Shown: piece by piece, positions 51,070 through 60,208 of the stretch
How positions within the stretch are numbered: position 1 is the first letter of the stretch
How the letters are laid out: each line of letters opens with the position of its first letter
NCBI RefSeq assembly: GCF_042944905.1
Contig: NZ_CP168496.1
Location: forward strand, 248,001-312,000
Direction of reading: 5' to 3'
Source of the DNA: Psychrobacillus sp042944905
GTDB lineage: Bacteria > Bacillota > Bacilli > Bacillales_A > Planococcaceae
DNA: 64,000 bases
Position numbers and translations under genes: made by a program
The notes under the pieces: model-generated
Seen by the model: the letters and a program-made list of their open reading frames with translations, nothing else
Databases searched by the model: none
Told to the model about the DNA's origin: nothing

Positions 51070-53784
51070 ATGAAAATAAGTATTTTAGGTGGAGGGAGCG
51101 AGGTTGGAGCTTCCTGTTTACATATTCAAATAGGGGAGACTAACTTGTTGATTGATGCGGGTATGCGGATGCAAGGGGATCATCTACTCCCTGCTCTTGG
51201 GATGCTTGATGGGCTAGACGTTCCGGATTGTATTCTCGTGACGCATGCACATGCTGATCACATCGGAGCACTCCCGATTGTCCATTCACTTTATCCGACT
51301 ATTCCAATTTATACTACTTCACCTACAGCCGATCTGATGAAAGTCATGATGAAAGATGCCTATAAAATTTTAGAACAACGAGCCCACACGACGAATAGTT
51401 TACCTGCTTATACGGAAGAACAAGTGACTGCATTGTTGGAGTCTTTGCTTCTTTTTCCATCTAGTGGTGTTTTAACGGTAGGAGATGTGAAAATTACAAG
51501 TTATCGGGCTGGACATATTTTAGGAGCGGTGATGTTTTTAATAGAAGGAGATGGAGAAAGTCTTCTTGTAACGGGAGATTTAAGTTTTAAAGCTGGTCGT
51601 ACAATACCAGGAGCTGAGGTTCCTCATGGAGTATATCCTGACGTTGTAGTCATGGAATCTACTTATGGAAATCGCGTACATACAGATCGAAACACAGAAG
51701 AAAAACGTCTGGCTGATCATGTTGCGGAAGTAATCGCAGGTGGAGGATTTGCACTTATTCCTGCATTTGCACTTGGTCGTGCCCAAGAGGTTCTTCTAGT
51801 TCTACAAGATTATATGGACAAAGGCTTGATACCAGAGTTTCCGATTTACGTAGATGGACTAGTCACACCAATTAGTGGTATTTATAAGAATTACCCACAT
51901 TACTTAAAAGGACCAGTAGCTCACCGAATTAGGAAAAATGGGGATGCTTTCTTAACAGAGGGTAGATGTAAAGCTGTTCATCCAAGAGAGCGTGAAATGA
52001 TTTTACAAGGTAAGCCCGGTTGTATTGTTGCTTCATCTGGGATGCTAACAGGAGGAGCTAGCTCATGGTATGCGGAACGTCTTGTTGCAGGGGACAAAAA
52101 TGCAATCTTCATCACCGGTTACCAGGATGAGGAAAGTCCAGGAAGAAAATTGCTAGACCTTGCCGATGGAGTGGAAAAAACGTTGGAGTTAAACGGCAGT
52201 ATCCATCAGGTCAAATGCCGCATAGGCAAATACGGACTGTCTGCGCATGCAGATGCGAACGAAATGAATCGTTTTATCCAAACGTTGAAACCAACCTATA
52301 CATTACTTGTACATGGGGATGACGAGGCTAGAAGTCGGCTAGGGGAACTCATCGATACAAGATTTGAACCGATTCTGGTGGATAACGGAGAATCGTATTC
52401 CTTTGAAAAACGGAAATCAGGAAAAGGAATTGTTGGAAAGAGATATACTGGAAATGAGTCTACAATGAAACTGCGAGAGAAAATTGGGAGTTTATTGCTC
52501 TATCGTTCAGAGGGAGAGGAAGCTCTGAAGTTTGCTATATGTACGGGGATTCACCCCAAAACCAAATCCTTTATATGCCAAACGCTAAAAGGAAAACCGG
52601 TTCAATTGCAAGCGGAACAAGTAGTAGAAACAATTGGTAGATGGGATGGACCAATTGATGAATTAGTGGAGGCTGCCAATGAAGTACTATCGTTCTGTCG
52701 TCCAATCCTTGAAAAGATAAGCTGGACCAAACTTCCGAAAGAGGAACTATCATTAAGTATGACTTTTGAACTACTTAGGTTAGTCGAACTAAAGGAGAAA
52801 CTGGCAGTGGCACTTGCACTCCAATATCTTCCGGAAGTTAACCGAAGAAAAGGAATTGACGGAACCGTTCTGTATAGTATGGATGAACAAGTGGAAATGG
52901 CTCTGGAGCGGATGACATTACCTATTCAAGGAATTAAGATGAATGCTACTGCAGCAATGGAAATCGCTCGCGATAAATTTGTGGATCATCCACGATTTAT
53001 GCGCTGCGGAGTGAATAATATAGGCACAAATCAGGAACAATTAATGGTTTATTTTGATTTTCCAGATGTGATTGTAGAAAAGGAAAGAATGGATATAATC
53101 GAATACTTTAAGCGAGAAACAGGGTGGGAAGTTACTTTTTCAAATTCTATCCGGCAAGACCTTTTGCAAAGTTTACTTGTAAAACTCTTCGGTTCTTCGA
53201 TAGGTACACCTTCCATTCATTTGCATGATCGAATGGTATCTATAGCAGTTGATCGACCAGAGGATACAGAGAAATTGTTAAGACAGTTTAAAGGGACAAC
53301 TGGTTTTGAAGTCCAATTTAAGGGGGATATGTCTACCGCTTCAGTTATATCGAGTAATAGCTCTGTATTCCAAGTGGAGAGTTTTGGAAAACGGATGGAG
53401 AACAATCAAGCGCTAGAAGAAACAAAAAAGTGGGCAGCAGATCGTGTTATTAATGTCTATAAAGTTGGTATTAAGCAAGATATGATGGAAGTTCACTTCA
53501 TCTCTCCAGAAATAGCGAAACTACATGAATCAGATTTGGAGGAACTGTCTTGGCGAATCGGCATGCCAGTTACTTACGCAAAAAATCCAAAGCAAAACGA
53601 GATTATCCGTATAGCGATAGAATCCCTACCACCCTCTTGGGAAATGAAGAAAAATCCATCTATCCACACAGATAGGAAAGCCCTAGTGGTGAAACTCGAA
53701 AAATTGCCGAGCGAGGAAGAGCAACAAAAGACTAGCAAGAAAATAGAGAAAGAAACAGGTTATAGTTTAGAAGTAACGGTATAG
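51070..53784 (+). CDS. MBL-fold beta-CASP nuclease-like protein with long C-terminal region
   Basis: ATG 51070 (MKISILGGGSEVGASC) has GCAGG 6 nt upstream. Residues 1-460 are a metallo-beta-lactamase/beta-CASP unit: LVTHAHADHIGALP (H-x-H-x-D-H), RAGHILGAVMF, LVTGDLSFKAGR, MESTYGNRVH, then the beta-CASP motifs ASSGMLTGGASSWYAE and GLSAHADANEM, as in CPSF73/RNase J-type RNases. Residues ~460-904 are unusual: several units end alike (ETGWEVTF, TTGFEVQF, RIGMPVTYA, ETGYSLEV), like KH-type repeats. At 904 aa it is much longer than RNase J (~555 aa). RNA processing or degradation is likely. Confidence 0.82.
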   Translation: MKISILGGGSEVGASCLHIQIGETNLLIDAGMRMQGDHLLPALGMLDGLDVPDCILVTHAHADHIGALPIVHSLYPTIPIYTTSPTADLMKVMMKDAYKILEQRAHTTNSLPAYTEEQVTALLESLLLFPSSGVLTVGDVKITSYRAGHILGAVMFLIEGDGESLLVTGDLSFKAGRTIPGAEVPHGVYPDVVVMESTYGNRVHTDRNTEEKRLADHVAEVIAGGGFALIPAFALGRAQEVLLVLQDYMDKGLIPEFPIYVDGLVTPISGIYKNYPHYLKGPVAHRIRKNGDAFLTEGRCKAVHPREREMILQGKPGCIVASSGMLTGGASSWYAERLVAGDKNAIFITGYQDEESPGRKLLDLADGVEKTLELNGSIHQVKCRIGKYGLSAHADANEMNRFIQTLKPTYTLLVHGDDEARSRLGELIDTRFEPILVDNGESYSFEKRKSGKGIVGKRYTGNESTMKLREKIGSLLLYRSEGEEALKFAICTGIHPKTKSFICQTLKGKPVQLQAEQVVETIGRWDGPIDELVEAANEVLSFCRPILEKISWTKLPKEELSLSMTFELLRLVELKEKLAVALALQYLPEVNRRKGIDGTVLYSMDEQVEMALERMTLPIQGIKMNATAAMEIARDKFVDHPRFMRCGVNNIGTNQEQLMVYFDFPDVIVEKERMDIIEYFKRETGWEVTFSNSIRQDLLQSLLVKLFGSSIGTPSIHLHDRMVSIAVDRPEDTEKLLRQFKGTTGFEVQFKGDMSTASVISSNSSVFQVESFGKRMENNQALEETKKWAADRVINVYKVGIKQDMMEVHFISPEIAKLHESDLEELSWRIGMPVTYAKNPKQNEIIRIAIESLPPSWEMKKNPSIHTDRKALVVKLEKLPSEEEQQKTSKKIEKETGYSLEVTV

Positions 53785-53830
53785 TCCTTGGAAATACAAA
53801 AAAATGTTGCATGGTTGCTTTATATATTTA

Positions 53831-53858
53831 ACCGCTTGATGTACGAGTATCAAGCGGT
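53831..53858. terminator. Terminator hairpin
   Basis: ACCGCTTGAT/ATCAAGCGGT with an 8-nt loop, between the convergent MBL and symporter genes. Confidence 0.75.
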
Positions 53859-53914
53859 CTTAATTGAAGTCAGGCTAAAGAAAATATCGTACTATCTGAC
53901 AAAAGGTTAACCAC

Positions 53915-55162
53915 TTATATTACATGAGTCGGTGAAGGGGTTATTTCCTCTCGCTCCGACCGGTCTACTACTACTGCTCCAACAATATCTCCAATAACAT
54001 TAGATGCAGTGCCTCCCATACCAATAATCGCATCTACACCAGCGATAAGCGCAACAACCTCAAGAGGTAAGCCGAACATAGTGAGAACCGCGGAAAGCGT
54101 TATTAACCCTGCAGCCGGAACACCTGCTGTTCCAATCGATAAAAGTGTACCTACAAGAATGATGATAAAATAATCTGAAATGGAAAACTGTAGATTTGTT
54201 ACATTTGCTGCGAAAACGATGGATAACCCCATCCGTAAAGCACCACCATCCGAGTTGAAAACGGCACCTAGTGGAAGTGCAAAGTTTGCAGTACGATCAG
54301 AAACTCCAGCTTTTTTAGCAGAACTAATCGCAATCGGTAAGGACGCGATACTACTAGAAGTAAAAAATGCTGTTGTATAAGCTTCTTTTGTTTGCTTAAA
54401 AAAGTAGATAACAGAATTACCCGAAATTTTTATAAACCCTGAATAAACAACTACCCATAGAATGATAAGTCCTAAATAAAACACCCAGATAAACGTAAAC
54501 AATGATTTCAATGTTTCCAATCCTTGACTACCAAAAGTAGCAGCACTAATCGCAAAAACACCAATAGGGGTGTAGGCAAGGATACCTTTTAATATTTTAT
54601 AGAACATCTCATAGAAGGCTGTAAAAGCCTTTTCGATTAATAATCCATAGTCTTTCATCTTGGCATCTGCTGAAAACTTCATCGAAGAAATAGCAAGTCC
54701 CATTATAATAGCGAGAAAAATAATTGCCATAATATCTCCTGCAGTAAATGCTTGGAACATATTTTCAGGGACAACTTGTAATAAGATCTCGGAGAAATGA
54801 GGGGTCGTTGGTTTATCTACATGTACATTTGGCAATGTTAAATGACTGCCTGGATTAAACCAAAGTGCTAAACCTAGCCCGATAAATAACGCAGCAGCAG
54901 TAGTTATTGCATAGTATACTAAAAGCTTTCCGCCTATTCGGCCCAATTGAGTAACGCTCATTTGTGTTACGGCCAACACGACAGTTAAAAAGATAATAGG
55001 GATGGCGATTAAACTTAGTAGATGGATAAGAAGAGTTCCAAATGGTCGTAGAACTTCTGCTTTCGAATGAAAGATGAATCCAACGATAATTCCTAATAAG
55101 AAACCAACAGACATCTTAATAACGAAAGGTGTTTCAAGGTACTTTTTCCATATATGTTTCAT
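53915..55162 (-). CDS. DAACS-family dicarboxylate/amino acid:cation symporter
   Basis: The 415-aa protein has eight membrane segments and two hairpins: the serine-rich SSSIASLPIAISS re-entrant loop, the ALPLGAVFNSDGGALRMG segment, AGVPAAGLITLSAV and the DAIIGMGGTASNVIGD cation/substrate site, typical of GltP/DctA-like transporters. It co-transports dicarboxylates or acidic amino acids with sodium or protons. AGGAAGTG precedes the ATG. Whether the substrate is glutamate, aspartate or succinate cannot be told. Single gene. Confidence 0.9.
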   Translation of the reverse strand: MKHIWKKYLETPFVIKMSVGFLLGIIVGFIFHSKAEVLRPFGTLLIHLLSLIAIPIIFLTVVLAVTQMSVTQLGRIGGKLLVYYAITTAAALFIGLGLALWFNPGSHLTLPNVHVDKPTTPHFSEILLQVVPENMFQAFTAGDIMAIIFLAIIMGLAISSMKFSADAKMKDYGLLIEKAFTAFYEMFYKILKGILAYTPIGVFAISAATFGSQGLETLKSLFTFIWVFYLGLIILWVVVYSGFIKISGNSVIYFFKQTKEAYTTAFFTSSSIASLPIAISSAKKAGVSDRTANFALPLGAVFNSDGGALRMGLSIVFAANVTNLQFSISDYFIIILVGTLLSIGTAGVPAAGLITLSAVLTMFGLPLEVVALIAGVDAIIGMGGTASNVIGDIVGAVVVDRSEREEITPSPTHVI

Positions 55163-55278
55163 ATATATATCACTTCCTATACTGAATGTTTGTTCATGTA
55201 CATCTTAAGTAGTATATCATGAATGAACTACTACTCGGAATGTTAAGGATGCATTGAATGAGTGGCTTTGATGTGTTT

Positions 55279-55318
55279 TCTAATACAATTCTAAATGGTA
55301 TTAGATCATGGTACCCTT
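55279..55318 (+). repeat. GGTACC-type hairpin element, copy 7
   Basis: TCTAATACAATTCTAAATGG..TATTAGATCATGGTACCCTTC. 87 bp before the 55405 gene. Confidence 0.55.
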
Positions 55319-55404
55319 CATTAACTCAGTATATAATGAGAGAAGAATTCTATAGTGGATTAGCGGTGATGAACTGACTACTTAAGCAAGAAAGGAATTT
55401 GTTT

Positions 55405-56065
55405 ATGAAAGCATATCAGTTTTTAATAACGTTAGAAGAAGTAGAGCCATCTGTGTGGAGAAGATTTGTTATTCCAGCAGAAACTACATTTAAACGATTG
55501 CATGACACTATTCAATTTGCTATGGGATGGCAGGATGCCCACTTATTCGAATTTGATTTTGAACGAGAGCAATATCAATTAGAAATAGTCGAAGATGAAG
55601 AAATGTATGAACCGCATAAATTTGATCAACTTAATGCGGTTCGAAATCTTCATTCGCAAATTGAAAGTGAATTTGAAAAAAGATATACACAAGTTGATGC
55701 ATACAGAAATGAGAAAAGCGAAAAATACAAAGCTCCCAAAGTACGTGGAAACATTCAAACAATTTGTTTATCGATATGACTACGGGGATGATTGGAAACA
55801 CCAGATTCAGCTGGAAGAGGTTATTTTAGATTATGCCGTTGGGTATCCAACCTTATTGGAAGGGGCAGGAGCGTGTCCTCCAGAAGATGTAGGTGGTGCA
55901 AGGGGATATGAAGAGTTTTTAAAAGCTTGGAATACCCCTTCTCATGAGGGGCATAAAGATATGAAACGTTGGGGAGAAGGAAAGTACAATCAAGAACTTA
56001 ATATTCCACGCATAAATGAATTGATGAAAGAGCTGTTGAAGCTAAAAAAAATTAAAACTGAGTAA
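55405..56065 (+). pseudogene. pRiA4b ORF-3-family gene with a +1 frameshift
   Basis: ATG 55405 (MKAYQFLITLEEVEPS) has AAAGGA ahead. The frame runs VWRRFVIPAETTFKRLH and WQDAHLFEFDF to ~55735, then the family continues in the next frame: YVETFKQFVYRYDYGDDWKHQI, then GYPTLLEGAGACPPEDVGG to 56065. The junction lies near CCCAAAGTACG. One extra base is enough to explain it. Compare the intact multi-domain relative at 29915. It could be a sequencing error, since both halves are well conserved. Confidence 0.8.
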
Positions 56066-56079
56066 TTCCAATAGGGCAA

Positions 56080-56313
56080 GTGGAACCTGAAAAAATAGAT
56101 AGCATCCATTAATAAAGAAGTGCTGAGCGGACGAAATTGTATCTTCGTCCGCTTTTAAAAGAATAGAAAAGGATTTATTCTCTCATTATCCAAACCTAAT
56201 GCAATATGTCTCTACCTAATTCCAACGGTAATAATGTAGCCAATGTTTCGTCCAAAGCACTCCGTAAAAGGTGAAGACAAGATGCACTTAAATCACGCTT
56301 GCGGTTTTTTTAT
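56080..56313. repeat. ~330-bp structured repeat, copy 2 (internally deleted)
   Basis: Starts right after the pRiA4b-type gene. Has the GCGGACGAA/TTCGTCCGC hairpin and the TTTCGTCCAAAGCACT 3' part but lacks ~95 bp that include the 37-nt hairpin. Confidence 0.8.
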
Positions 56314-56376
56314 ATGGAATTCGAAGTACTTCATCGTGATTTACCGGCTAATCAATATCCCACGAGTAGTACCACT

Positions 56377-56390
56377 TGTATACGTATACA
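56377..56390. promoter_or_regulatory. Palindrome before gntR
   Basis: TGTATACGTATACA, a perfect 14-bp palindrome ~80 bp before the GntR start; GntR operators are often such T-G-T-N-N-A-C-A-like sites. Confidence 0.5.
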
Positions 56391-56424
56391 GACGATAGTA
56401 TATTTAGTATTATGAGCACAATAA

Positions 56425-56436
56425 TATAACATTATA
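56425..56436 (+). promoter_or_regulatory. TATAACATTATA motif before gntR
   Basis: The same 12-mer occurs at 59931-59942, 59939-59950 and 60065-60076 in the divergent opine dehydrogenase/ABC region. Candidate GntR site. Confidence 0.55.
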
Positions 56437-56457
56437 TTGAATGATGAGGTGTTTAAA

Positions 56458-57177
56458 GTGAAGATAGATAAAACCGGGTCCATGCCGTTGTATTCGCAAG
56501 TGGAAAGCATATTGGAAGAAAAAATCGTTTCCGGTCAATGGAGTAAAGGTTTTCAAATACCAACGGAAACTGAGTTGGCAAAGAGTTTAGATGTAAGTAA
56601 TATTACGATCAAAAGAGCAGTTATAAATTTAGTAGATAAAGGTATGCTATTTCGTCAAAGAGGCAAAGGAACTTTTGTTACAAATACGGTAATGGAAAAA
56701 AACATCTACACATCTGCATTTTTTACAATGGAAAATGAAGTAAGTTCTTCACATGAAATGTTAGAAGAACACAAAGACATCATGTATCCCAAAGTCGCAA
56801 AAACATTGAATTTGCCTTCTGATCAGAAGTTTTTCTTTATCAAAAGATTAGGATTAGAAGATGGAGAACCCGTATCTGTAGAATATACTTACTTACCACA
56901 ATCATTTAATCCAGAACTTTTACGTGATATAAAAGAAGATGACTTTGTTTATGATATCCTAGTAAAAAAATGTGGGATTGAGTTGAAAAACTCTAAAAAC
57001 TACTTTTCTGGGACAATAGCGAACGAGGAAGAAGTAGCATTATTAAATGTGGATTTAAATACCCCATTATTTGTATGGGAAAGAATTACATACTCTAAAT
57101 CGGATGAGCCAATTGAATATTCAAAGTTTGTCATGCGCCAGGATAAGGAAAAGTATTATTTGGAAGTACAATTATAA
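56458..57177 (+). CDS. GntR/HutC-family regulator (UTRA domain)
   Basis: GTG 56458 (MKIDKTGSMPLYSQVE) lies 6 nt after GAGGTG; TTG 56437 has no site. The 239-aa protein has a GntR winged helix (QIPTETELAKSLDVSN, RGKGTFVTN) and a UTRA ligand domain (EYTYLPQSFNPELLRDI, ERITYSKSDEPIEYSKFVMR). It is the only regulator gene in this cluster. The shared 12-mer upstream of it and of the opine dehydrogenase and ABC genes suggests that it controls itself and them. Confidence 0.9.
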   Translation: MKIDKTGSMPLYSQVESILEEKIVSGQWSKGFQIPTETELAKSLDVSNITIKRAVINLVDKGMLFRQRGKGTFVTNTVMEKNIYTSAFFTMENEVSSSHEMLEEHKDIMYPKVAKTLNLPSDQKFFFIKRLGLEDGEPVSVEYTYLPQSFNPELLRDIKEDDFVYDILVKKCGIELKNSKNYFSGTIANEEEVALLNVDLNTPLFVWERITYSKSDEPIEYSKFVMRQDKEKYYLEVQL

Positions 57178-57231
57178 AGCCGCATCTTTTCACTCAATAT
57201 CCAAACGATATTTCATAAGAACTGAAAACAG

Positions 57232-57266
57232 AGGGGCCAGAAGATGCAAAATCACTTCTAGCCCCT
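57232..57266. terminator. Terminator between gntR and carrier
   Basis: AGGGGCCAGAAG/CTTCTAGCCCCT, 12-bp near-perfect stem between convergent genes. Confidence 0.75.
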
Positions 57267-57312
57267 TTGAATATGCGTGTGTAGCAAATATTTAATCCAA
57301 ACCATTATAGGA

Positions 57313-58743
57313 TTATGCGGGATATAACTGTAATCCTATAAATAAGAATAACGCTGAAATTACAAAGAAAATTACTACTAAAGGAAATACAACTTTAAGC
57401 CATTTCTGAAAAGGAATTCTGGCAATACCTAGAGCAGCCATCAATATACCTTGTGTCGGGAAGATGAAATGACCTATACCGCATCCGTACTGATAAGCAG
57501 TTACAATAACTTGTCTACTTACATTGACAAGATCCCCAAGTGGAGCCATTAATGGCATTGTTAAAGCAGCTTGAGCGGAAGAGGAAGGAACTAAAAAATT
57601 GATCCCTGTTTGGATAAGTATGTTAAGTGTCGTAAAAGCAGCTTTTGGTAGGTCGTTTAAAGTGTTCGCTAATGAGTTTAAAATGGTGTCAATTATCTTG
57701 CCATCTTGCGCTACTACTAGGATACCCCTTGCAATACCAATAACCAAAGCAGCAAATATGATATCTTTACACCCCTCAACAAATGATTCCGCGATGTCTT
57801 TTTCATTCATTACTCCAGCAATTTTTGCAAGTAATCCGGCAAATAAACCGATTGCCAAGAAAACCATTGAGATCTCTTCTATATACCAGTCTAACTCTTT
57901 TACTCCATATGCCATTAAACCAATACCACCCATAAATACGAGTAATATTAATCCATGGTACCACTTAAAAGTATCCATGGATTGTGTTTCACTTGTTAAA
58001 AAATGATCTCTATTTGTTTTGTCAATTTCGAACATTGGTGAAAACTCGGGTTTCTTTTTTACTCGTTTCCCATACCAGACAACAAACAGAATGGCTATGG
58101 TGATAAAGACTAAGAACTGAATCCATCTGAATCCGATTCCCGAGCTGATTGGTATTCCCGCACTTGCTTGTGCAATGCCTACAACGAAAGGATTAGATGT
58201 AGATGCCATCACCCCTGTTTGAGCACCTAAATAGATAATCATTGCTCCTGTTAGGGAGTCATATCCCATTTTCATCATTAAAGGGATGAAAATCATATAA
58301 AATGGGAGTGTTTCTTCTGCCATTCCCATGATTGTACCACCCAGTCCGAATAACAACATGGCAACAGGTATAACAAGTAGTTCTTTACCTTTTAACATTT
58401 CAACAACTTTCGATACACCGGCTTCAATTGCACCAGTTTTGCCTAAAATCCCGAAAGCACCACCTAAAAGTAAAACAAACACGACAACATCTGCTGCTGC
58501 AATGGTTCCTTTCATCGGAGCGGTTAAAATACTCGTAATACCTTGACGAGAATCTACGGTATTCCCATCAACTATTTGAACTTTATCAACATGACTATAG
58601 GTTCCTGCTATAGGAGTTGGCTTATTGGCATCTTTTACATAATCGAATTGCCCGCTTGGAATCACCCATGTAAGAGTAGCCATGATAATAATTATTCCTA
58701 ATAATAGTGTAAGTGTATGCGGGACTTTTATATTACTGTTCAT
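57313..58743 (-). CDS. YfcC / DcuC-superfamily carrier, second copy
   Basis: ATG 58743 (MNSNIKVPHTLTLLLG) has AGAGG ~8 nt upstream. The 476-aa protein has ~12 spans and the same family motifs as the carrier at 26159: LTWVIPSGQFDYV, MAEETLPFYMIFIPL, STSNPFVVGIAQASAG and NFLVPSSSAQAALTMP. Overall only moderately similar to the other. Downstream of, and probably co-transcribed with, the opine-type dehydrogenase, 33 bp after its stop. Likely imports or exports the amino-acid-like compound the dehydrogenase acts on. Confidence 0.83.
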   Translation of the reverse strand: MNSNIKVPHTLTLLLGIIIIMATLTWVIPSGQFDYVKDANKPTPIAGTYSHVDKVQIVDGNTVDSRQGITSILTAPMKGTIAAADVVVFVLLLGGAFGILGKTGAIEAGVSKVVEMLKGKELLVIPVAMLLFGLGGTIMGMAEETLPFYMIFIPLMMKMGYDSLTGAMIIYLGAQTGVMASTSNPFVVGIAQASAGIPISSGIGFRWIQFLVFITIAILFVVWYGKRVKKKPEFSPMFEIDKTNRDHFLTSETQSMDTFKWYHGLILLVFMGGIGLMAYGVKELDWYIEEISMVFLAIGLFAGLLAKIAGVMNEKDIAESFVEGCKDIIFAALVIGIARGILVVAQDGKIIDTILNSLANTLNDLPKAAFTTLNILIQTGINFLVPSSSAQAALTMPLMAPLGDLVNVSRQVIVTAYQYGCGIGHFIFPTQGILMAALGIARIPFQKWLKVVFPLVVIFFVISALFLFIGLQLYPA

Positions 58744-58776
58744 ACTTTTAGCCTCTTTTATTTCAAATTTCAATGA

Positions 58777-59883
58777 CTAACAAGATAGGTACTTAACAAT
58801 TTCCTCTACACTCAAATGTTCCATTCCCATTTTTTCTAATGTTCTTCCTGTTTTAAAATAGTCTTCATCATTATAAGCAGATGCAATATGAATACACGAT
58901 TCTACAATCGGAAGCTTAAGCCCAGCTAGTTTGGCAAATTCAAAACAAGGTACCAATAGATATGGAACATCTTCTGTTATATATCTAGAATGAGAACTTG
59001 CGGGTGCACTACTAATCTTTTCGTGAGTAGTGGATGCACGATTAAATTCATACACCGTTTTATAATTACTGTCATATAAAGCATTCATCGCCTCTAGTTC
59101 CGTTTTTAGCTGACGGCCAAATGCTAATCCAACAGACAAGCGTTCTTGATCCATTTTGGATGCAGCATTTGCAGTTGCCGGACTACAACAGTCGCGGTAA
59201 TAGTTAAATTCTCCATTAAAGTTTTCAAGAAGACCCATGTTTAAGGTAGTCAATAAAGGGTGTCCACCAAAATTAATGTTTTCTAAACCTGCTACCATTG
59301 GGTTGTCTAAAAACTCCAATCTTAATGGGAATATATCGCTAATCCTAGATTTTGCATTTTCCAGGTTGGTAGCTGGAAAAACACTAACGGATATATATTC
59401 TTTTAGTCCCATAATAGCAATTTCCGCCGGCTGAACTGCTCTACATGCCCAAGGTATACTAATAGAATCCACAAATGTAATCTTCAAATCAGGTCTGGAC
59501 TCATTTTTCATTTTATTTAGAACTAATCCTCCATAATTGCCTGGCATAATGACTATAATTTGGTCATCTTTTAGATGAGGAAGCATTTCTTTAAATAATA
59601 TTTCTTGCGCAAAAGAAGGACAGATCATGATAAGAACATCAGAGAATTGCACTGCTTCTTTCATATTAGTTGTAGCCTTCGTTATTTTCTCGAAACCAGG
59701 GTATAACATTTGATAGTCATGTAGTTCTTCTAAAGCTTTAATACCACCTGTATCAATTATAGCTCTAATTTGCATATCAAATTGAGGGGAATCATACACA
59801 CAAACGGAGTTTCCTATTTTACTTAAATGATAAGATGCTGTTAAACCGCCATTTCCTGCACCAATAATACTGACTTTTTTCAT
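58777..59883 (-). CDS. Opine/octopine-type dehydrogenase
   Basis: The 368-aa protein has an N-terminal Rossmann domain (VSIIGAGNGGLTASYHL; G-x-G-x-x-G) and a C-terminal octopine/nopaline-DH helical domain (GHPLLTTLNMGLLE, YRDCCSPATANAASKM, FNRASTTHEKISSA with His in HPLL and Asn in EFN). This family reductively couples an amino acid and a 2-oxo acid with NAD(P)H, or runs in reverse to release them. AGGAGGA precedes ATG 59883. It is divergent from a polar amino acid ABC transporter across a region with three copies of the 12-mer also seen before gntR. Confidence 0.87.
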   Translation of the reverse strand: MKKVSIIGAGNGGLTASYHLSKIGNSVCVYDSPQFDMQIRAIIDTGGIKALEELHDYQMLYPGFEKITKATTNMKEAVQFSDVLIMICPSFAQEILFKEMLPHLKDDQIIVIMPGNYGGLVLNKMKNESRPDLKITFVDSISIPWACRAVQPAEIAIMGLKEYISVSVFPATNLENAKSRISDIFPLRLEFLDNPMVAGLENINFGGHPLLTTLNMGLLENFNGEFNYYRDCCSPATANAASKMDQERLSVGLAFGRQLKTELEAMNALYDSNYKTVYEFNRASTTHEKISSAPASSHSRYITEDVPYLLVPCFEFAKLAGLKLPIVESCIHIASAYNDEDYFKTGRTLEKMGMEHLSVEEIVKYLSC

Positions 59884-59930
59884 TTTAAATTCCTCCTAAT
59901 ATTTTAATAATCAATAATTTATTATTTAAT

Positions 59931-59950
59931 TATAACATTATAACATTATA
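59931..59950 (+). promoter_or_regulatory. Two overlapping TATAACATTATA motifs
   Basis: TATAACATTATAACATTATA: two 12-mers overlapping by 4 (59931-59942 and 59939-59950), just upstream of the opine dehydrogenase start. Confidence 0.6.
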
Positions 59951-59953
59951 ATT

Positions 59954-59967
59954 TGGAAGCGCTTTTA
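59954..59967. promoter_or_regulatory. Candidate CRE (CcpA) site
   Basis: TGGAAGCGCTTTTA, close to the CRE consensus with a central GCGC; near the overlapping 12-mers. Confidence 0.45.
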
Positions 59968-60064
59968 AATTCTATTTTATTCTAGTTTACTTTTGGATAA
60001 AAGATATATAATCCGTATTAAAAATAGTTTGACTATTTAAGAAACAGTATATAAGATATAAAGA

Positions 60065-60076
60065 TATAACATTATA
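60065..60076 (+). promoter_or_regulatory. TATAACATTATA motif before the ABC genes
   Basis: Fourth copy of the 12-mer, 133 bp before the binding-protein start, followed by CTTTAATGGGG. Confidence 0.55.
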
Positions 60077-60208
60077 CTTTAATGGGGGGTGCTTATTAAC
60101 AAAACGGATAACCCATATTTTAAAATAGGGGGGAGTAAAGAGAACTAGAACTTATATATCCATTATTTAGGAGCACTTAATAAATTTAAGCGAAGAGGAG
60201 TGTTATAT

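Noticed and set aside
55405..56065. Programmed +1 frameshift
   Set aside because: No slippery site, stop-codon pause or downstream structure that I can identify; mutation or error is simpler.
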